From NCBI GenBank assembly GCA_902527045.1, contig CABZNL010000004.1:30739-94738 (forward strand): a stretch of DNA of 64,000 nucleotides, in the 5' to 3' direction. Under the pieces are notes generated by a model that searched no databases, was not told the DNA's origin, and saw only the letters and a program-made list of their open reading frames with translations. Below, one piece after another: positions 12,030 to 21,112 of this stretch. The number at the start of each line of letters is the position of its first letter. Position 1 is the stretch's first letter. The stretch comes from an uncultured Alphaproteobacteria bacterium. Lineage in GTDB: Bacteria; Pseudomonadota; Alphaproteobacteria; HIMB59. The position numbers and the translations under genes were made by a program.

Positions 12030-13802
12030 TTAAACTAGTACTTTTCCTTTTTCTTGATTTTCAGGTTTTTCTTTATCATATTTTGATAAAAGCATTTCAT
12101 GATGTGCAGCCCCAGATGGTATCATGGGAAAGCAATTTTCTTTTTTATCAACCCAGATATCAGCAATAACAGGTCTATCTATGGAAACCATTTCATTAAT
12201 AGCATCGTCTAACTCAGAAATATTTTTTGCTCTTACTCCAACTGCATTAAAACTTTCAGCAAGTTTTTTAAAATCAGGAAGAGCGTCCACATAACTTTCA
12301 GAATATCTACTTCCATGTAGTAGTTCCTGCCATTGTCTAACCATTCCCATATATTCATTATTTAAAATGAAAATTTTTATTGGTAATTTATATTGAACTG
12401 CTGTAGCTATTTCTTGAACGTTCATCAGAAAAGATGCTTCTCCAGCTATGTCTATAACTAGCGAGTCAGGGTTTGCCATTTGCGCTCCTACCGCAGCGGG
12501 CATACCAAAACCCATTGTGCCAAGACCTCCGGAAGTAATCCACCTATTGGGTTTTGAAAATTTATAATACTGAGCTGCCCACATTTGATGTTGTCCAACT
12601 TCAGTGGTTATAAAAGTGTCGTTTTTACTGGTTAAATCATACAATCTAGAGATGGCATGTTGGGGTTTAATAATCTCTTCACCTTGCTCATAGTGAAGAC
12701 ATTCTTTTTTTCTCCAGTCATTAATTTGACCCCACCAATTAGTGTAATCTTTTTTTTCAAGTTCAATATTATTTGACTCTATATAAGAGTTTATTTCTTT
12801 TAATGTCAAAGTAATGTCAGTATTTGTATGAAAATCGACCTTTACATTTTTATTAATTGAGCTTTGGTCAATATCAATATGAAATTTTACAGAGTCTGGA
12901 GAAAATGCATCTAATCTTCCTGTTACTCTATCATCAAACCTTGCACCAACATTGATCATTAAATCACATTTATTCATTGCCAGATTTGCTTCATAGTTTC
13001 CATGCATTCCCAACATCCCAAGTGAACTTTTATCTTCGCCTGGAAAACACCCTAAACCATGAAGTGTTGTTGTAATTGGAATATTAGTTTTATTTACGAG
13101 CTTAATTAATTCTTGGCTAGCTTGAGGCCCAGAGTTTAAACAACCACCACCAACATAAAAAATAGGTCTTACAGAATTTTTAATGTGATTTACTAGTTCT
13201 TGAACAAAATTTATATCAACATTTTTAGAGCCAGCTTTAATTCTGTGCCCTCTAAAACTAATGTCTTTTTTTGGTATATATTTTGACTTTGCAAATTGTA
13301 CGTCTTTTGGAATATCAATTAACACAGGACCTGGTCTTCCTGAGCTAGCTATCTTAAATGCTTCATGAATTGTTTCGGAGAGCTTGCTAACATCTTTGAC
13401 TAAATAGTTATGTTTAGTGCAAGGTCTTGTAATTCCAGTAGTATCACATTCTTGAAACGCATCTGTACCTATTAAATGTGAAGGTACTTGTCCACTAATA
13501 CAAACTATAGGAATGCTATCCATCAGTGCGTCAGTTAAGCCTGTTACCACATTGGTAACCCCAGGGCCTGAAGTCACTAACAAGACTCCTACTTTCCCAC
13601 TTGATCTTGCATATCCCTCTGCTGCATGAACTGCACCAGCTTCTTGTCTTACCAAAACATGTTTTAAAAAATTTTGGCCAAAAATTGCATCATAAATAGG
13701 AAGAACAGCTCCACCTGGATAACCAAAAATTGTATCTACCTCTTGGTCTTTGAGGGCCTTAAGTAGAATATCTGCTCCCGTATATTCGTTTTCATTGTCC
13801 AT
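12030..13802 (-). CDS. ilvB: Acetolactate synthase large (catalytic) subunit
   Basis: This 590-residue ThDP- and FAD-dependent enzyme forms acetolactate or acetohydroxybutyrate. The catalytic Glu lies in RQEAGAVHAAEGYARSSG (about residues 52-69). The ThDP-Mg motif near residue 440 reads AGEASFLMN where many family members have GDGSxxMN, so Asp is replaced by Glu; the acidic ligand is kept. The N-terminus overlaps the miaA end by 11 bases, leaving no space for the classic ilv attenuator leader. Confidence 0.95.
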   Translation of the reverse strand: MDNENEYTGADILLKALKDQEVDTIFGYPGGAVLPIYDAIFGQNFLKHVLVRQEAGAVHAAEGYARSSGKVGVLLVTSGPGVTNVVTGLTDALMDSIPIVCISGQVPSHLIGTDAFQECDTTGITRPCTKHNYLVKDVSKLSETIHEAFKIASSGRPGPVLIDIPKDVQFAKSKYIPKKDISFRGHRIKAGSKNVDINFVQELVNHIKNSVRPIFYVGGGCLNSGPQASQELIKLVNKTNIPITTTLHGLGCFPGEDKSSLGMLGMHGNYEANLAMNKCDLMINVGARFDDRVTGRLDAFSPDSVKFHIDIDQSSINKNVKVDFHTNTDITLTLKEINSYIESNNIELEKKDYTNWWGQINDWRKKECLHYEQGEEIIKPQHAISRLYDLTSKNDTFITTEVGQHQMWAAQYYKFSKPNRWITSGGLGTMGFGMPAAVGAQMANPDSLVIDIAGEASFLMNVQEIATAVQYKLPIKIFILNNEYMGMVRQWQELLHGSRYSESYVDALPDFKKLAESFNAVGVRAKNISELDDAINEMVSIDRPVIADIWVDKKENCFPMIPSGAAHHEMLLSKYDKEKPENQEKGKVLV

Positions 13803-14703
13803 TTAGGTATATACTTATATTTTCAATTGAATCTTTAGGGAAGCTTTTTTTATAGTTTATTCTCAGATTAAGTTGGCTAAATTTTTGGTTATTCCACCAT
13901 GTAAACTGTCTTTTGATATACCTTTTGGTATTTTTTATACCTAGGTAGATAGCCTCGTCTAAACTCATTTTGTTTCTAATACATGATAATAATTCAGGCA
14001 GACCATGGGCTTTATATAGAGTTTTAGATATTTTTTTATTTTCATAGAGGGATTTCACCTCCTCTAAAGCACCATTATTGATCATTTGTTGAAATCTTAA
14101 CTCTGCTTTTTCATATAGATCTTTTTTAGGTTTTGTGACTTGTATTACGAGGGGATTAGGAGTGATTGCAACTTTATTGCCATAATTATTTTCCATCGTA
14201 TCGTTGTGTTCCAAACAAAAAGCTAAACGACTCAATAACCTTTGTTTGTCTTTAGGGAAGATTTTTTCTTTATAATATTTTTCTAAAATGTTTAAACAAT
14301 AGTCTGGACCTTTACTTAAAAATAAATCCTCTGCATCTTTTTTAAATTTTTGACTGATTGATGGCATCTCTGATAATCCCTCTATTAGAGATTGAATATA
14401 AAATCCTGTACCTCCAACAAAAACAGGTGTCTTATTTCTACTTTGAATATTTTTAATTACTTGTTTAACATCATCAATCCAGTGATTGACTGAGTATTCT
14501 TTGTTATTGATGTGTCCGTAGAGATGATGAGGGACTATCTTTAATTCTTTCTCAGTGGGTCTATTTGATAAGATTTTTAATTGTTTATATACCTGAATAC
14601 TGTCAGCGTTGATAATTTCTATATCTATTAACTTTGATAATTCATAAGTGTAATCATTTTTACCTGAGCAAGTAGGACCTACAACAAAAAGGAACTTATT
14701 CAA
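13792..14703 (-). CDS. miaA: tRNA dimethylallyltransferase
   Basis: MiaA adds an isopentenyl group to A37 of tRNAs that read UNN codons. The 303-residue protein has NADSIQVYKQL near residue 33, HHLYG, and VGGTGFYIQSLIEGL near 98, all family landmarks. The P-loop at residues 9-16 reads GPTCSGKN where the family usually has S or T after the lysine, the residue that coordinates Mg. The start codon is TTG (14703-14701). It overlaps degP by 8 bases and ilvB by 11. Activity is likely but the P-loop change is unusual. Confidence 0.88.
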   Translation of the reverse strand: MNKFLFVVGPTCSGKNDYTYELSKLIDIEIINADSIQVYKQLKILSNRPTEKELKIVPHHLYGHINNKEYSVNHWIDDVKQVIKNIQSRNKTPVFVGGTGFYIQSLIEGLSEMPSISQKFKKDAEDLFLSKGPDYCLNILEKYYKEKIFPKDKQRLLSRLAFCLEHNDTMENNYGNKVAITPNPLVIQVTKPKKDLYEKAELRFQQMINNGALEEVKSLYENKKISKTLYKAHGLPELLSCIRNKMSLDEAIYLGIKNTKRYIKRQFTWWNNQKFSQLNLRINYKKSFPKDSIENISIYLNGQ

Positions 14704-16084
14704 TAACGAATGGGTTAATTAACCAAAATTCATTACCGTCTCTAATGACTCTTAACAGTAATTTATCTCGATTTAATTTGATACTGTTTTCAATAATTGA
14801 TTGAAAAGAGCTAATATCCTTAATTTTTTCACTTGAAACTTGAATAATTACGTCATTGATTAATAAATTTTCGTTTTTATCACCAACTTCTCTGACCAAA
14901 ATACCTGAGGTTTTTGAGTCTAATCCTAAATTGTTTATAGCTTCACTTGTCAATTCTTCGACAGTAATATCTAGTTCATCAAGATATACTCCCTCATTTT
15001 TAGCAAGTTTACCAGCTTCTTCTAATTCACCAACCTTAACATCAATATCTATAATCTCTCCATTTCTCCAAACTTTTACCACAACTTGACTTCCAATGGG
15101 CGTTTCAGCAACAACTTTTGGTAAATCCTTAAATGATGAAATTTTTTGATTGTTAAACTCAATTATAATATCCCCTGCCTGTATGTTTGAAAGGGCTGCT
15201 GGGCTATTAGGTTCAACAGAAGCTACAAAAGCTCCATCTGTTGAGTCATAACCCAAGCTATCAGAAAATTCTTGAGTTAAATCTTGAATTTGTACACCAA
15301 GTCTTCCTCTTTTTGCTTGGCCAAATGTAATTATTTGTTCAACAATCAATTTTGCTGTTTTAGATGGAATTGAAAAACCCAAGCCAACACTTCCTCCTGT
15401 TTGGGAGATAATCATTGAATTAATTCCGATCACTTCTCCATCTAAATTAAATAATGGTCCACCAGAGTTGCCTCTATTGATAGCTGCATCAGTTTGTATG
15501 AAGTCAACATATGGTCCACCGCCGATATCTCTGTTAATGGAAGAAATAATTCCTGAGGTGACAGTACCACCTAAACCAAGGGGGTTGCCAATCGCTAAAA
15601 CTATATCACCAACTCTTGAAACATCTGAGTCGCCCCAATTTAGGCTTTGAATATTAACAGATGAAGGATCGATTTTTAACACCGCAATGTCAGTCTTAGG
15701 ATCAGTTCCAACAAGTTCTGCTGAGATTTCATCAATTCCATTATTAAAAATTACAGTAATTTGATCTGCACCACTTATTACATGATTATTTGTCACTACA
15801 TAACCTTCGTCATTGATAATAAATCCAGATCCAAGACCAGTTAAATTTTCACGTTTAGGCATTTGATTACCAAAAAAATCATCAAACATATCATTGAATG
15901 GATGTCCTTCTGGTAGTTCAGGTAATTGACTAGTTTTTCTCTCTACTGTTTGGCTGGTCGCTATACTAACAACTGAGGGTAACAGCTCATCTACTAAGTC
16001 AGCATATCCTCTTTCAAATTGTGCAAAAGTAGTATTTGTTAGAAAAAGTAAATTGAAAAGAGATAAAAAGATGAGTCTTTTCAT
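14696..16084 (-). CDS. degP: Periplasmic serine protease, DegP/Do type
   Basis: This 462-residue HtrA-family quality-control protease has an N-terminal signal peptide (about residues 1-21, ending TTFA). The trypsin-like domain carries the triad His in VVTNNHVI (about 99), Asp in DPKTDIAVLKI (about 129) and Ser in RGNSGGPLFN (about 203-207). Two PDZ domains follow (about 255-345 and 365-455). It lies 15 bases downstream of hflC, so envelope and membrane proteolysis genes are grouped. Confidence 0.93.
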   Translation of the reverse strand: MKRLIFLSLFNLLFLTNTTFAQFERGYADLVDELLPSVVSIATSQTVERKTSQLPELPEGHPFNDMFDDFFGNQMPKRENLTGLGSGFIINDEGYVVTNNHVISGADQITVIFNNGIDEISAELVGTDPKTDIAVLKIDPSSVNIQSLNWGDSDVSRVGDIVLAIGNPLGLGGTVTSGIISSINRDIGGGPYVDFIQTDAAINRGNSGGPLFNLDGEVIGINSMIISQTGGSVGLGFSIPSKTAKLIVEQIITFGQAKRGRLGVQIQDLTQEFSDSLGYDSTDGAFVASVEPNSPAALSNIQAGDIIIEFNNQKISSFKDLPKVVAETPIGSQVVVKVWRNGEIIDIDVKVGELEEAGKLAKNEGVYLDELDITVEELTSEAINNLGLDSKTSGILVREVGDKNENLLINDVIIQVSSEKIKDISSFQSIIENSIKLNRDKLLLRVIRDGNEFWLINPFVIE

Positions 16085-16099
16085 TAATATTTGATAGTT

Positions 16100-16969
16100 T
16101 TAGTTTGAACCCTCAGAATTTTCAAAGTATTCAAAGAAATCACTATCAGGTGATATAACCATAGTAGTTGTTCCATCTTTAAAAGTATCTGAATAAGCTT
16201 CCATAGACCTAATAAACTCAAAAAACTCTGGATCTTTTGCAAAAGCATCATTTAGGATTTGGTTTCTTGCTGCTTCTCCTTCACCTTTTAAAATATTAGA
16301 TTGCTTTTCAGCTTCTGCAATTATTTCAATTTTCTGTCTATCTGCAGTCGCTTTAATTTTTTGCGATATCTCTTGACCTTCAGCTCTTAAAAGGTTGGCT
16401 TCTCTTTCCCTCTCTGTTCTCATTCTATCAAAAACATTAGATTGAACTTCAGGGGTCAATTCGGTTCTTTTTAGTCTTAAATCAACAATTTCAATTCCAA
16501 AATTATCTTGGTCTTCACGAACGTTTTCAAAAATCTCAGCCATAATTTTTTCACGATCATCAGATAATAAGTCGTTTAATTGATACTGGGCAATCACACC
16601 TCTAACTGATGAGTTCACTATTCTTCCCAAACGATCATTTAACGCTAATTCAGTTCTTGTGGTTTGAAAAAACTTCAAAGGATCTTTGATCATATATCTT
16701 ACAATAGAGTCAACTACGATACGCTTTTGATCTCGTAAAATTACTTCTTCTTGAGCTGGATCTAGGTTTAAAACTCGACTATCGTAATAAACAACATTTT
16801 GTATGAAGGGTAGTTTAAACTTTAAACCAGGTGTTTGATGTACAGCACGAGGCTCACCAAATTGTAAAACTATTACTTGTTTTGTTTGATCTACAACAAA
16901 GAAAAAACCTGATGCAAATAAAATAAAAAAGAAAGACAATCCGACGATTACGTAATTTCTCATTTTCAT
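16100..16969 (-). CDS. hflC: HflC, SPFH-domain modulator of FtsH
   Basis: This 289-residue protein has one N-terminal membrane segment (about residues 6-25) and a SPFH/band 7 domain (starting VDQTKQVIVLQFGEPRAV), with a helical REREANLLRAEGQEISQKI region. With HflK it forms the large complex that surrounds FtsH. It overlaps hflK by 4 bases (ATGA). Confidence 0.93.
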   Translation of the reverse strand: MKMRNYVIVGLSFFFILFASGFFFVVDQTKQVIVLQFGEPRAVHQTPGLKFKLPFIQNVVYYDSRVLNLDPAQEEVILRDQKRIVVDSIVRYMIKDPLKFFQTTRTELALNDRLGRIVNSSVRGVIAQYQLNDLLSDDREKIMAEIFENVREDQDNFGIEIVDLRLKRTELTPEVQSNVFDRMRTEREREANLLRAEGQEISQKIKATADRQKIEIIAEAEKQSNILKGEGEAARNQILNDAFAKDPEFFEFIRSMEAYSDTFKDGTTTMVISPDSDFFEYFENSEGSN

Positions 16970-18066
16970 TGGCTATCCCCTTGTTTATTTTTATTTAATT
17001 CGTTTAATGGCAGATAAGGAACAACACCATTTCCAGAGTTTTGATCGATCATTATCTTACTAGATCCTGAAAGAACATCCCTAAGAGTTTCTAGGTAAAT
17101 TCTCTTCTTAGTTGTTTCTTTAGACTGCTCGTAGGTATCTAGCACTTGAAGAAATCTACTTGATTCACCCTCAGCTTGTTTAATTAATTTGTTTCTATAA
17201 CCCTCTGCTTCTTGAAGAATTTTTTCAGCTTCACCTCTAGCTTCTGGAACAATTCTGTTACTATAGGCTTCTGCCTGATTGACAGTTCTCTCTTTATCCT
17301 GTCTTGCTTTTTGAACATCATCAAAAGCATCAATAACTTCTCTTGGGGGATTAACATCTTGTAATTGAATAGACTGGATTAATATTCCGACTTCATACTC
17401 GTCTAAGAGTTCTTGGAGCAAAGAACGTGAGTCTCTTTCAACAGACTGTCTAGATACAGTAAGAAGGCCTTCAAGGTTTGTTTGTCCTACAACTTCCCTA
17501 AGAACACTCTCAGAAATTACTTTTACGGTTTCCTCAGGATCCCTTAAATTAAATAAAAACTGACCAGCATCTTTAATTCTATAAAGAACGGTATAGTCTA
17601 AATCCGAAATATTTTGATCAGATGTGAGCATCATGCTTTCTTCAAGAACATCTCTAGTAGAATTACCACTTGATCTAAAACCAACATTAATTTTTCTAAT
17701 TGCCTCTACTTTTGGTGTTAGAACTTTTCCGATAGGTGTAGGAAAGAAGTAATGAAGTCCAGGGTCAGTTGTACTTTCGTTCCACTTACCAAATAATAAT
17801 TCAACTCCTTGCTCATCAGGTTCAACTCTGTAAAAACCAGTTGCCAACCAAATCACAAAAGCGATTAAAATTAAAAATGAGACACCCTTAAACCCACCTT
17901 TAAAAGGCATTTTAAATTTATATTTATTTTTTAGGTCTTTAAGAAGATCATCTATTGAATCGTTGTTTCCACCAGAAAAACCTCCACCAGACCCTCTATT
18001 ATTATTTCCTGAAGAGGAACCCCATGGACCATCAAGTGCGAAAATTTTGAATTTGTTTTTGTTCAC
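16966..18066 (-). CDS. hflK: HflK, SPFH-domain modulator of FtsH
   Basis: This 366-residue partner of HflC has a Gly/Ser/Asn-rich cytosolic head (residues about 13-37, DGPWGSSSGNNNRGSGGG), a membrane segment (about 60-80), then the SPFH domain (GFYRVEPDEQGVELLFGKW) and a coiled-coil region. Glycine-rich heads are usual in HflK. The start codon appears to be GTG (18066-18064). Only 26 bases separate it from the divergent mrp start at 18093, so both promoters must be compressed there or lie within coding sequence. Confidence 0.92.
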   Translation of the reverse strand: MNKNKFKIFALDGPWGSSSGNNNRGSGGGFSGGNNDSIDDLLKDLKNKYKFKMPFKGGFKGVSFLILIAFVIWLATGFYRVEPDEQGVELLFGKWNESTTDPGLHYFFPTPIGKVLTPKVEAIRKINVGFRSSGNSTRDVLEESMMLTSDQNISDLDYTVLYRIKDAGQFLFNLRDPEETVKVISESVLREVVGQTNLEGLLTVSRQSVERDSRSLLQELLDEYEVGILIQSIQLQDVNPPREVIDAFDDVQKARQDKERTVNQAEAYSNRIVPEARGEAEKILQEAEGYRNKLIKQAEGESSRFLQVLDTYEQSKETTKKRIYLETLRDVLSGSSKIMIDQNSGNGVVPYLPLNELNKNKQGDSQ

Positions 18067-18092
18067 GATACAATATATGTAGTGTTTAATAG

Positions 18093-18839
18093 ATGAATAT
18101 CAAGACTTGTTTTGGAATTTCAAGTTGTAAAGGTGGCGTTGGTAAATCCACTGTGGCTTGCAATATCGCTATAACTTTAGCGAACCAAGGATACAAAGTT
18201 GGCCTTTTAGACGCAGACATATATGGACCTAGTGTCCCAACATTACTTGGCATCGGAGATAAGGAACCCAAAGTTGAAGATGGGAAGTTTTTGCCCTTTA
18301 AAGTATTTGGGATAAAGGCGATGTCGATAGGCTTTCTAGTCAATGAAGAACAAGCAATTGTTTGGCGAGGACCAATGTTAGCGAAAGGGCTTGATGGTCT
18401 TATTAATAAGACAATATGGGGTGATTTAGACTATTTAATTGTTGATTTTCCACCTGGTACTGGAGATGTGCAAATATCCATGTCTCAAAAACTAAAACTG
18501 GATGGAACTCTTATTATTACAACTCCCCAACTGTTATCACTAAAAGATGTCATTAGAGGTATCAATATGTTTATCAAGGTGGGTGTTCCAATACTTGGTG
18601 TAGTAGAAAACATGTCTTATTTAGAAGAACAAAATAAAAAAAAATATATTTTTGGTGAATCAAAGACCAAGTCTTTGTTACTAAAAGAAAATATAAATTT
18701 AATTGAAGAGCTTCCTTTTAATTTAAATGTCCCTAAAAGTTGTGATGACGGAAAGCCCTATTGTTTTGATTATAAAGACGACTATTCTTTAAAATTTGAA
18801 AATATTACAAACGCAATTACAAAAAAATTTCAAAGTTAA
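18093..18839 (+). CDS. mrp: Mrp/NBP35-family P-loop ATPase lacking N-terminal and CxxC elements
   Basis: This 248-residue ATPase belongs to the MinD/Mrp group used in iron-sulfur cluster delivery. The deviant Walker A CKGGVGKST is at residues 12-20, Walker A' DADIYGPS near 40-47, and FPPGTGD near 119. The family signature ENMSY is at 172-176, but the CxxC pair that normally follows and binds the bridging cluster is absent (LEEQNKKKYIFGE). There is no N-terminal DUF59 (MIP18) domain, and an in-frame TAG sits directly before the ATG, so no longer protein is possible. Its stop overlaps that of thyX at TTAA (18836-18839). Confidence 0.85.
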   Translation: MNIKTCFGISSCKGGVGKSTVACNIAITLANQGYKVGLLDADIYGPSVPTLLGIGDKEPKVEDGKFLPFKVFGIKAMSIGFLVNEEQAIVWRGPMLAKGLDGLINKTIWGDLDYLIVDFPPGTGDVQISMSQKLKLDGTLIITTPQLLSLKDVIRGINMFIKVGVPILGVVENMSYLEEQNKKKYIFGESKTKSLLLKENINLIEELPFNLNVPKSCDDGKPYCFDYKDDYSLKFENITNAITKKFQS

Positions 18840-19762
18840 GATAGTTTAATATTAAACTTTACCTCTAACTCTCTTAGCTCTCTTGGGGATAGCTTGTAAT
18901 TAGACTTCTTAATTTTTTTATTTGCTAATTTATCTTTAACAATTTTTAAAGCCTCCTTAGAGAGTTGGAATGAGTCTGAACGGTAATCTTCGAAAGCTTC
19001 GTATGTTAAAGGTACCCACTTTTTCAATATTTCAACCATTTTTTCAGCATAAATTTGAATTTCATACTGAGCATGACTATCTGCTCTTAATCTTAAAAAG
19101 TGCATGAGATTATGTAGGTCTACCTTCCAATACCATTGAGTGTAATAATTTAATGGGAGAGTTGTTCGAGCTAATTCTCTCGCTAGTCCCTCCCCTTCAA
19201 CATATTCGTCGTTATTCAAAAGTTTACCATTAAGCAAATTTTGATAATCGTCATAAAGTTGCTCCGAATTCTTTTGAATTAAATCTTGAGCCTGCTTTGC
19301 AAATTTTTTATCTAAAGTATTTGATCTTCCTTGTTTGTTTGTAGTCGATTGAGATCCTAGTTGATCCATTTCTGGAACATAAAATTCTTTATCTAGTACT
19401 GAGTATCTTGCAGAGTATTCATTTACATTTGCAGTTCTGTGTCTAATCCATTGTCTTGCAACAAAAATAGGAAGTTTGATATGAAATTTAATTTCACACA
19501 TCTCAAAGGGAGTTGTATGCCAATGACTAAGTAAATACCTAATGAGACCCCTGTCTTCACGTAATTTTTTTGTTCCTTCTCCATAAGATACTCTTGCCGC
19601 TTGGACAATAGACTGATCAGTTCCCATATAGTCAATAACTCTAATAAAGCCATGGTCTAATATAGGTATTTGCTTATATAATATTTTTTCTAGAGCAGAC
19701 GATGTAGCTCTGGTGGTTTTAAAATCTTTGAATATTGGCACTTTAGTGATTTTTTTCTTCAT
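18836..19762 (-). CDS. thyX: Flavin-dependent thymidylate synthase
   Basis: ThyX makes dTMP from dUMP using methylene-THF, FAD and NADPH. The 308-residue protein carries the ThyX motif RHRTANVNEYS at residues 107-117 (RHRx7S). The YYTQWYWKVDLHNLMHFLRLR segment supplies further FAD and substrate contacts. It is longer than minimal ThyX because of an extended C-terminus (about residues 255-308). No thyA is visible in this window. Its 5' end faces the tmRNA gene. Confidence 0.94.
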   Translation of the reverse strand: MKKKITKVPIFKDFKTTRATSSALEKILYKQIPILDHGFIRVIDYMGTDQSIVQAARVSYGEGTKKLREDRGLIRYLLSHWHTTPFEMCEIKFHIKLPIFVARQWIRHRTANVNEYSARYSVLDKEFYVPEMDQLGSQSTTNKQGRSNTLDKKFAKQAQDLIQKNSEQLYDDYQNLLNGKLLNNDEYVEGEGLARELARTTLPLNYYTQWYWKVDLHNLMHFLRLRADSHAQYEIQIYAEKMVEILKKWVPLTYEAFEDYRSDSFQLSKEALKIVKDKLANKKIKKSNYKLSPRELRELEVKFNIKLS

Positions 19763-19817
19763 AGATGTTTAAAGGATTCATTTATTAGACTATATTATCT
19801 TAGTTGTTTATCAACTA

Positions 19818-20061
19818 TAGCAATAAACGCTGTATGTAATAGGTGTATCGGACTCGGGGGCGGTACCCGACACCTCCACCATAAAATTTTTATGGGGGTG
19901 ATATAGGTTTGACGTGCTCTGAAGGATATAGTTTTTGCTCGTTGTAAGCGTTTCTTCGATATAGAAACTTAAAATAATTGCTAACGATAATGAATTAGCA
20001 CTCGCTGCTTAATATAATTAGGTAAGCGCGGCTTTGGGGCGGCCGGGCAACAGAACGCCCC
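19818..20061 (+). ncRNA. ssrA: Circularly permuted two-piece tmRNA
   Basis: The acceptor piece comes first and ends in CCA at 19881. Its T-arm is TCGGG-GGCGGTA-CCCGA, followed by the 3' acceptor strand CACCTCC-ACCA. A 12-base A+T spacer (19882-19893) precedes the coding piece, which starts GGGGGTG (19894-19900). This pairs with CACCTCC and places a G-U at the third pair, the alanine identity element. Acceptor bases 19825-19831 (AAACGCT) pair with AGCGTTT in the coding piece, joining the two halves. The tag frame is 19980-20012: resume codon GCT, encoding ANDNELALAA and TAA. A GGGGCG/CGCCCC pairing closes the 3' end. The outer 5' and 3' boundaries are estimates. Permuted tmRNA is an alphaproteobacterial trait. 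Nothing else is seen in the gene-free interval 19763-20082 except a small hairpin at 19801-19817. Confidence 0.92.
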
Positions 20062-20082
20062 TCTTATTAAATTTGTAATCTT

Positions 20083-20274
20083 TTATAGAGTAATTTTGTA
20101 TGTCCTGGAGTCTTTCTGATCACTGATATCAATTATGTTAAATTTACTTGTTTTTTCTATCTTTACGCCTTTAGAAGTAACAAATGATTTCATTTTTTTT
20201 ACTTCACCCTCTGACATTTTTCTTTGATATTTAAGTGTATGACTTTTGGAACCAATTTTAAAAATAGTTTTCAT
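20083..20274 (-). CDS. Hypothetical small protein
   Basis: This 63-residue, lysine-rich soluble protein starts MKTIFKIGSKSHTLKYQRKM. It has no signal peptide, membrane segment or recognisable domain; an alternation of polar and hydrophobic residues suggests a small alpha/beta fold. It lies 21 bases downstream of the tmRNA 3' end on the opposite strand and has no clear ribosome-binding site. Its composition resembles neighbouring proteins, which supports coding, but it may not be expressed. Confidence 0.5.
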   Translation of the reverse strand: MKTIFKIGSKSHTLKYQRKMSEGEVKKMKSFVTSKGVKIEKTSKFNIIDISDQKDSRTYKITL

Positions 20275-20423
20275 ATATTTATTACGATTTAAATTAGATT
20301 ATTAGATGATAAACGATAATTTATATCAAAAATATTTTATTAAAATTAAATATGATTTTTTAACATAATATTGAAATTAAAATATTTTAAATCATAATAG
20401 AGAGAAATAAGGAGGAATTTTTT

Positions 20424-20723
20424 ATGGAAAAAATGATGTTAGCTATTGGTAAATTTAAAGAGGGTGAAGGTAAATTTGAAAAATTTATGGCTTTTTTTCA
20501 ATCTGAAGAGGGGATGGCAATGAGGAAAGCTGCAGCACATGTCGAAAAAACAGTTCCTGGAATTTTGCCTGATAAGAGCGGAATTATGTTTAAAGTTCAT
20601 GTTCATAATGAAGAGGAAATGATGGGAATCGTTAAAGGAACCAATCCTGTAATGAAACCTATTTACGATGAATGTATTCAAAGTATAGAATTATTTGAAT
20701 TAACTTCAGTCGATATTACGTAA
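20424..20723 (+). CDS. Hypothetical 99-residue protein
   Basis: This soluble protein starts MEKMMLAIGKFKEGEGKFEK and contains FKVHVHNEEEMMGIVKGTN. Its size and the alternating pattern would fit a small ferredoxin-like alpha/beta barrel, but I do not recognise a family. A strong Shine-Dalgarno AAGGAGG lies at 20410-20416, about 7 bases before the ATG, which is unusual in this window and suggests high translation. It is first of three closely spaced plus-strand genes that also encode a cupin and an NTF2-like protein. Confidence 0.7.
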   Translation: MEKMMLAIGKFKEGEGKFEKFMAFFQSEEGMAMRKAAAHVEKTVPGILPDKSGIMFKVHVHNEEEMMGIVKGTNPVMKPIYDECIQSIELFELTSVDIT

Positions 20724-20736
20724 AAAGGATGATTTG

Positions 20737-21084
20737 ATGGGAATAGAAATAAAAGATTTCAATAATCCAGATGATCAAAATAACAACTTTAATAATGCAA
20801 CTGTAGATGTTGTTAAGGTTGGTGATCAAAGAATGATGAGGATCACTGCTAAGCCTGGTTGGAAGTGGTCAAATGATGTAAAGCCACATGTTGGCACAGA
20901 AAGTTGTCAAACAAAACATTTAGGTTATATTGCATCTGGTTCTGTTTGTGTACGTATGGATGATGGAACAGAAGCAACTTACTCTTCAGGTCAAGCTTAC
21001 TCAATTGATCCAGGTCATGACGGATGGGTAGTCGGTAATGAAACTGCTGTTATGATAGAGTTTCATGGAGCTTGGGGAGAATAA
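20737..21084 (+). CDS. Small cupin-domain protein
   Basis: This 115-residue single cupin starts MGIEIKDFNNPDDQNNN. The core is ITAKPGWKWSNDVKPHVG, LGYIASGSVCVRMDDGTEA, YSIDPGHDGWVVGNETAVM, giving the two cupin half-motifs with G-x-G-x turns. Histidines at the expected metal positions are only partly conserved. The ATG at 20737 follows AAAAGGA with suitable spacing; a TTG directly before it is less likely. The gene begins 13 bases after the previous stop, so it belongs to the same operon. Substrate unknown. Confidence 0.72.
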   Translation: MGIEIKDFNNPDDQNNNFNNATVDVVKVGDQRMMRITAKPGWKWSNDVKPHVGTESCQTKHLGYIASGSVCVRMDDGTEATYSSGQAYSIDPGHDGWVVGNETAVMIEFHGAWGE

Positions 21085-21112
21085 CTGAGATTAATAATTT
21101 AAGGAGAAATAA

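Noticed and set aside
18086-18343. Minus-strand frame antisense to mrp
   Set aside because: It is wholly inside the well-supported mrp gene and its sequence matches no family.
19801-19817. Hairpin TAGTTG-TTTAT-CAACTA as an intrinsic terminator
   Set aside because: No U-run follows and it lies just before the tmRNA; it may belong to the tmRNA precursor leader.
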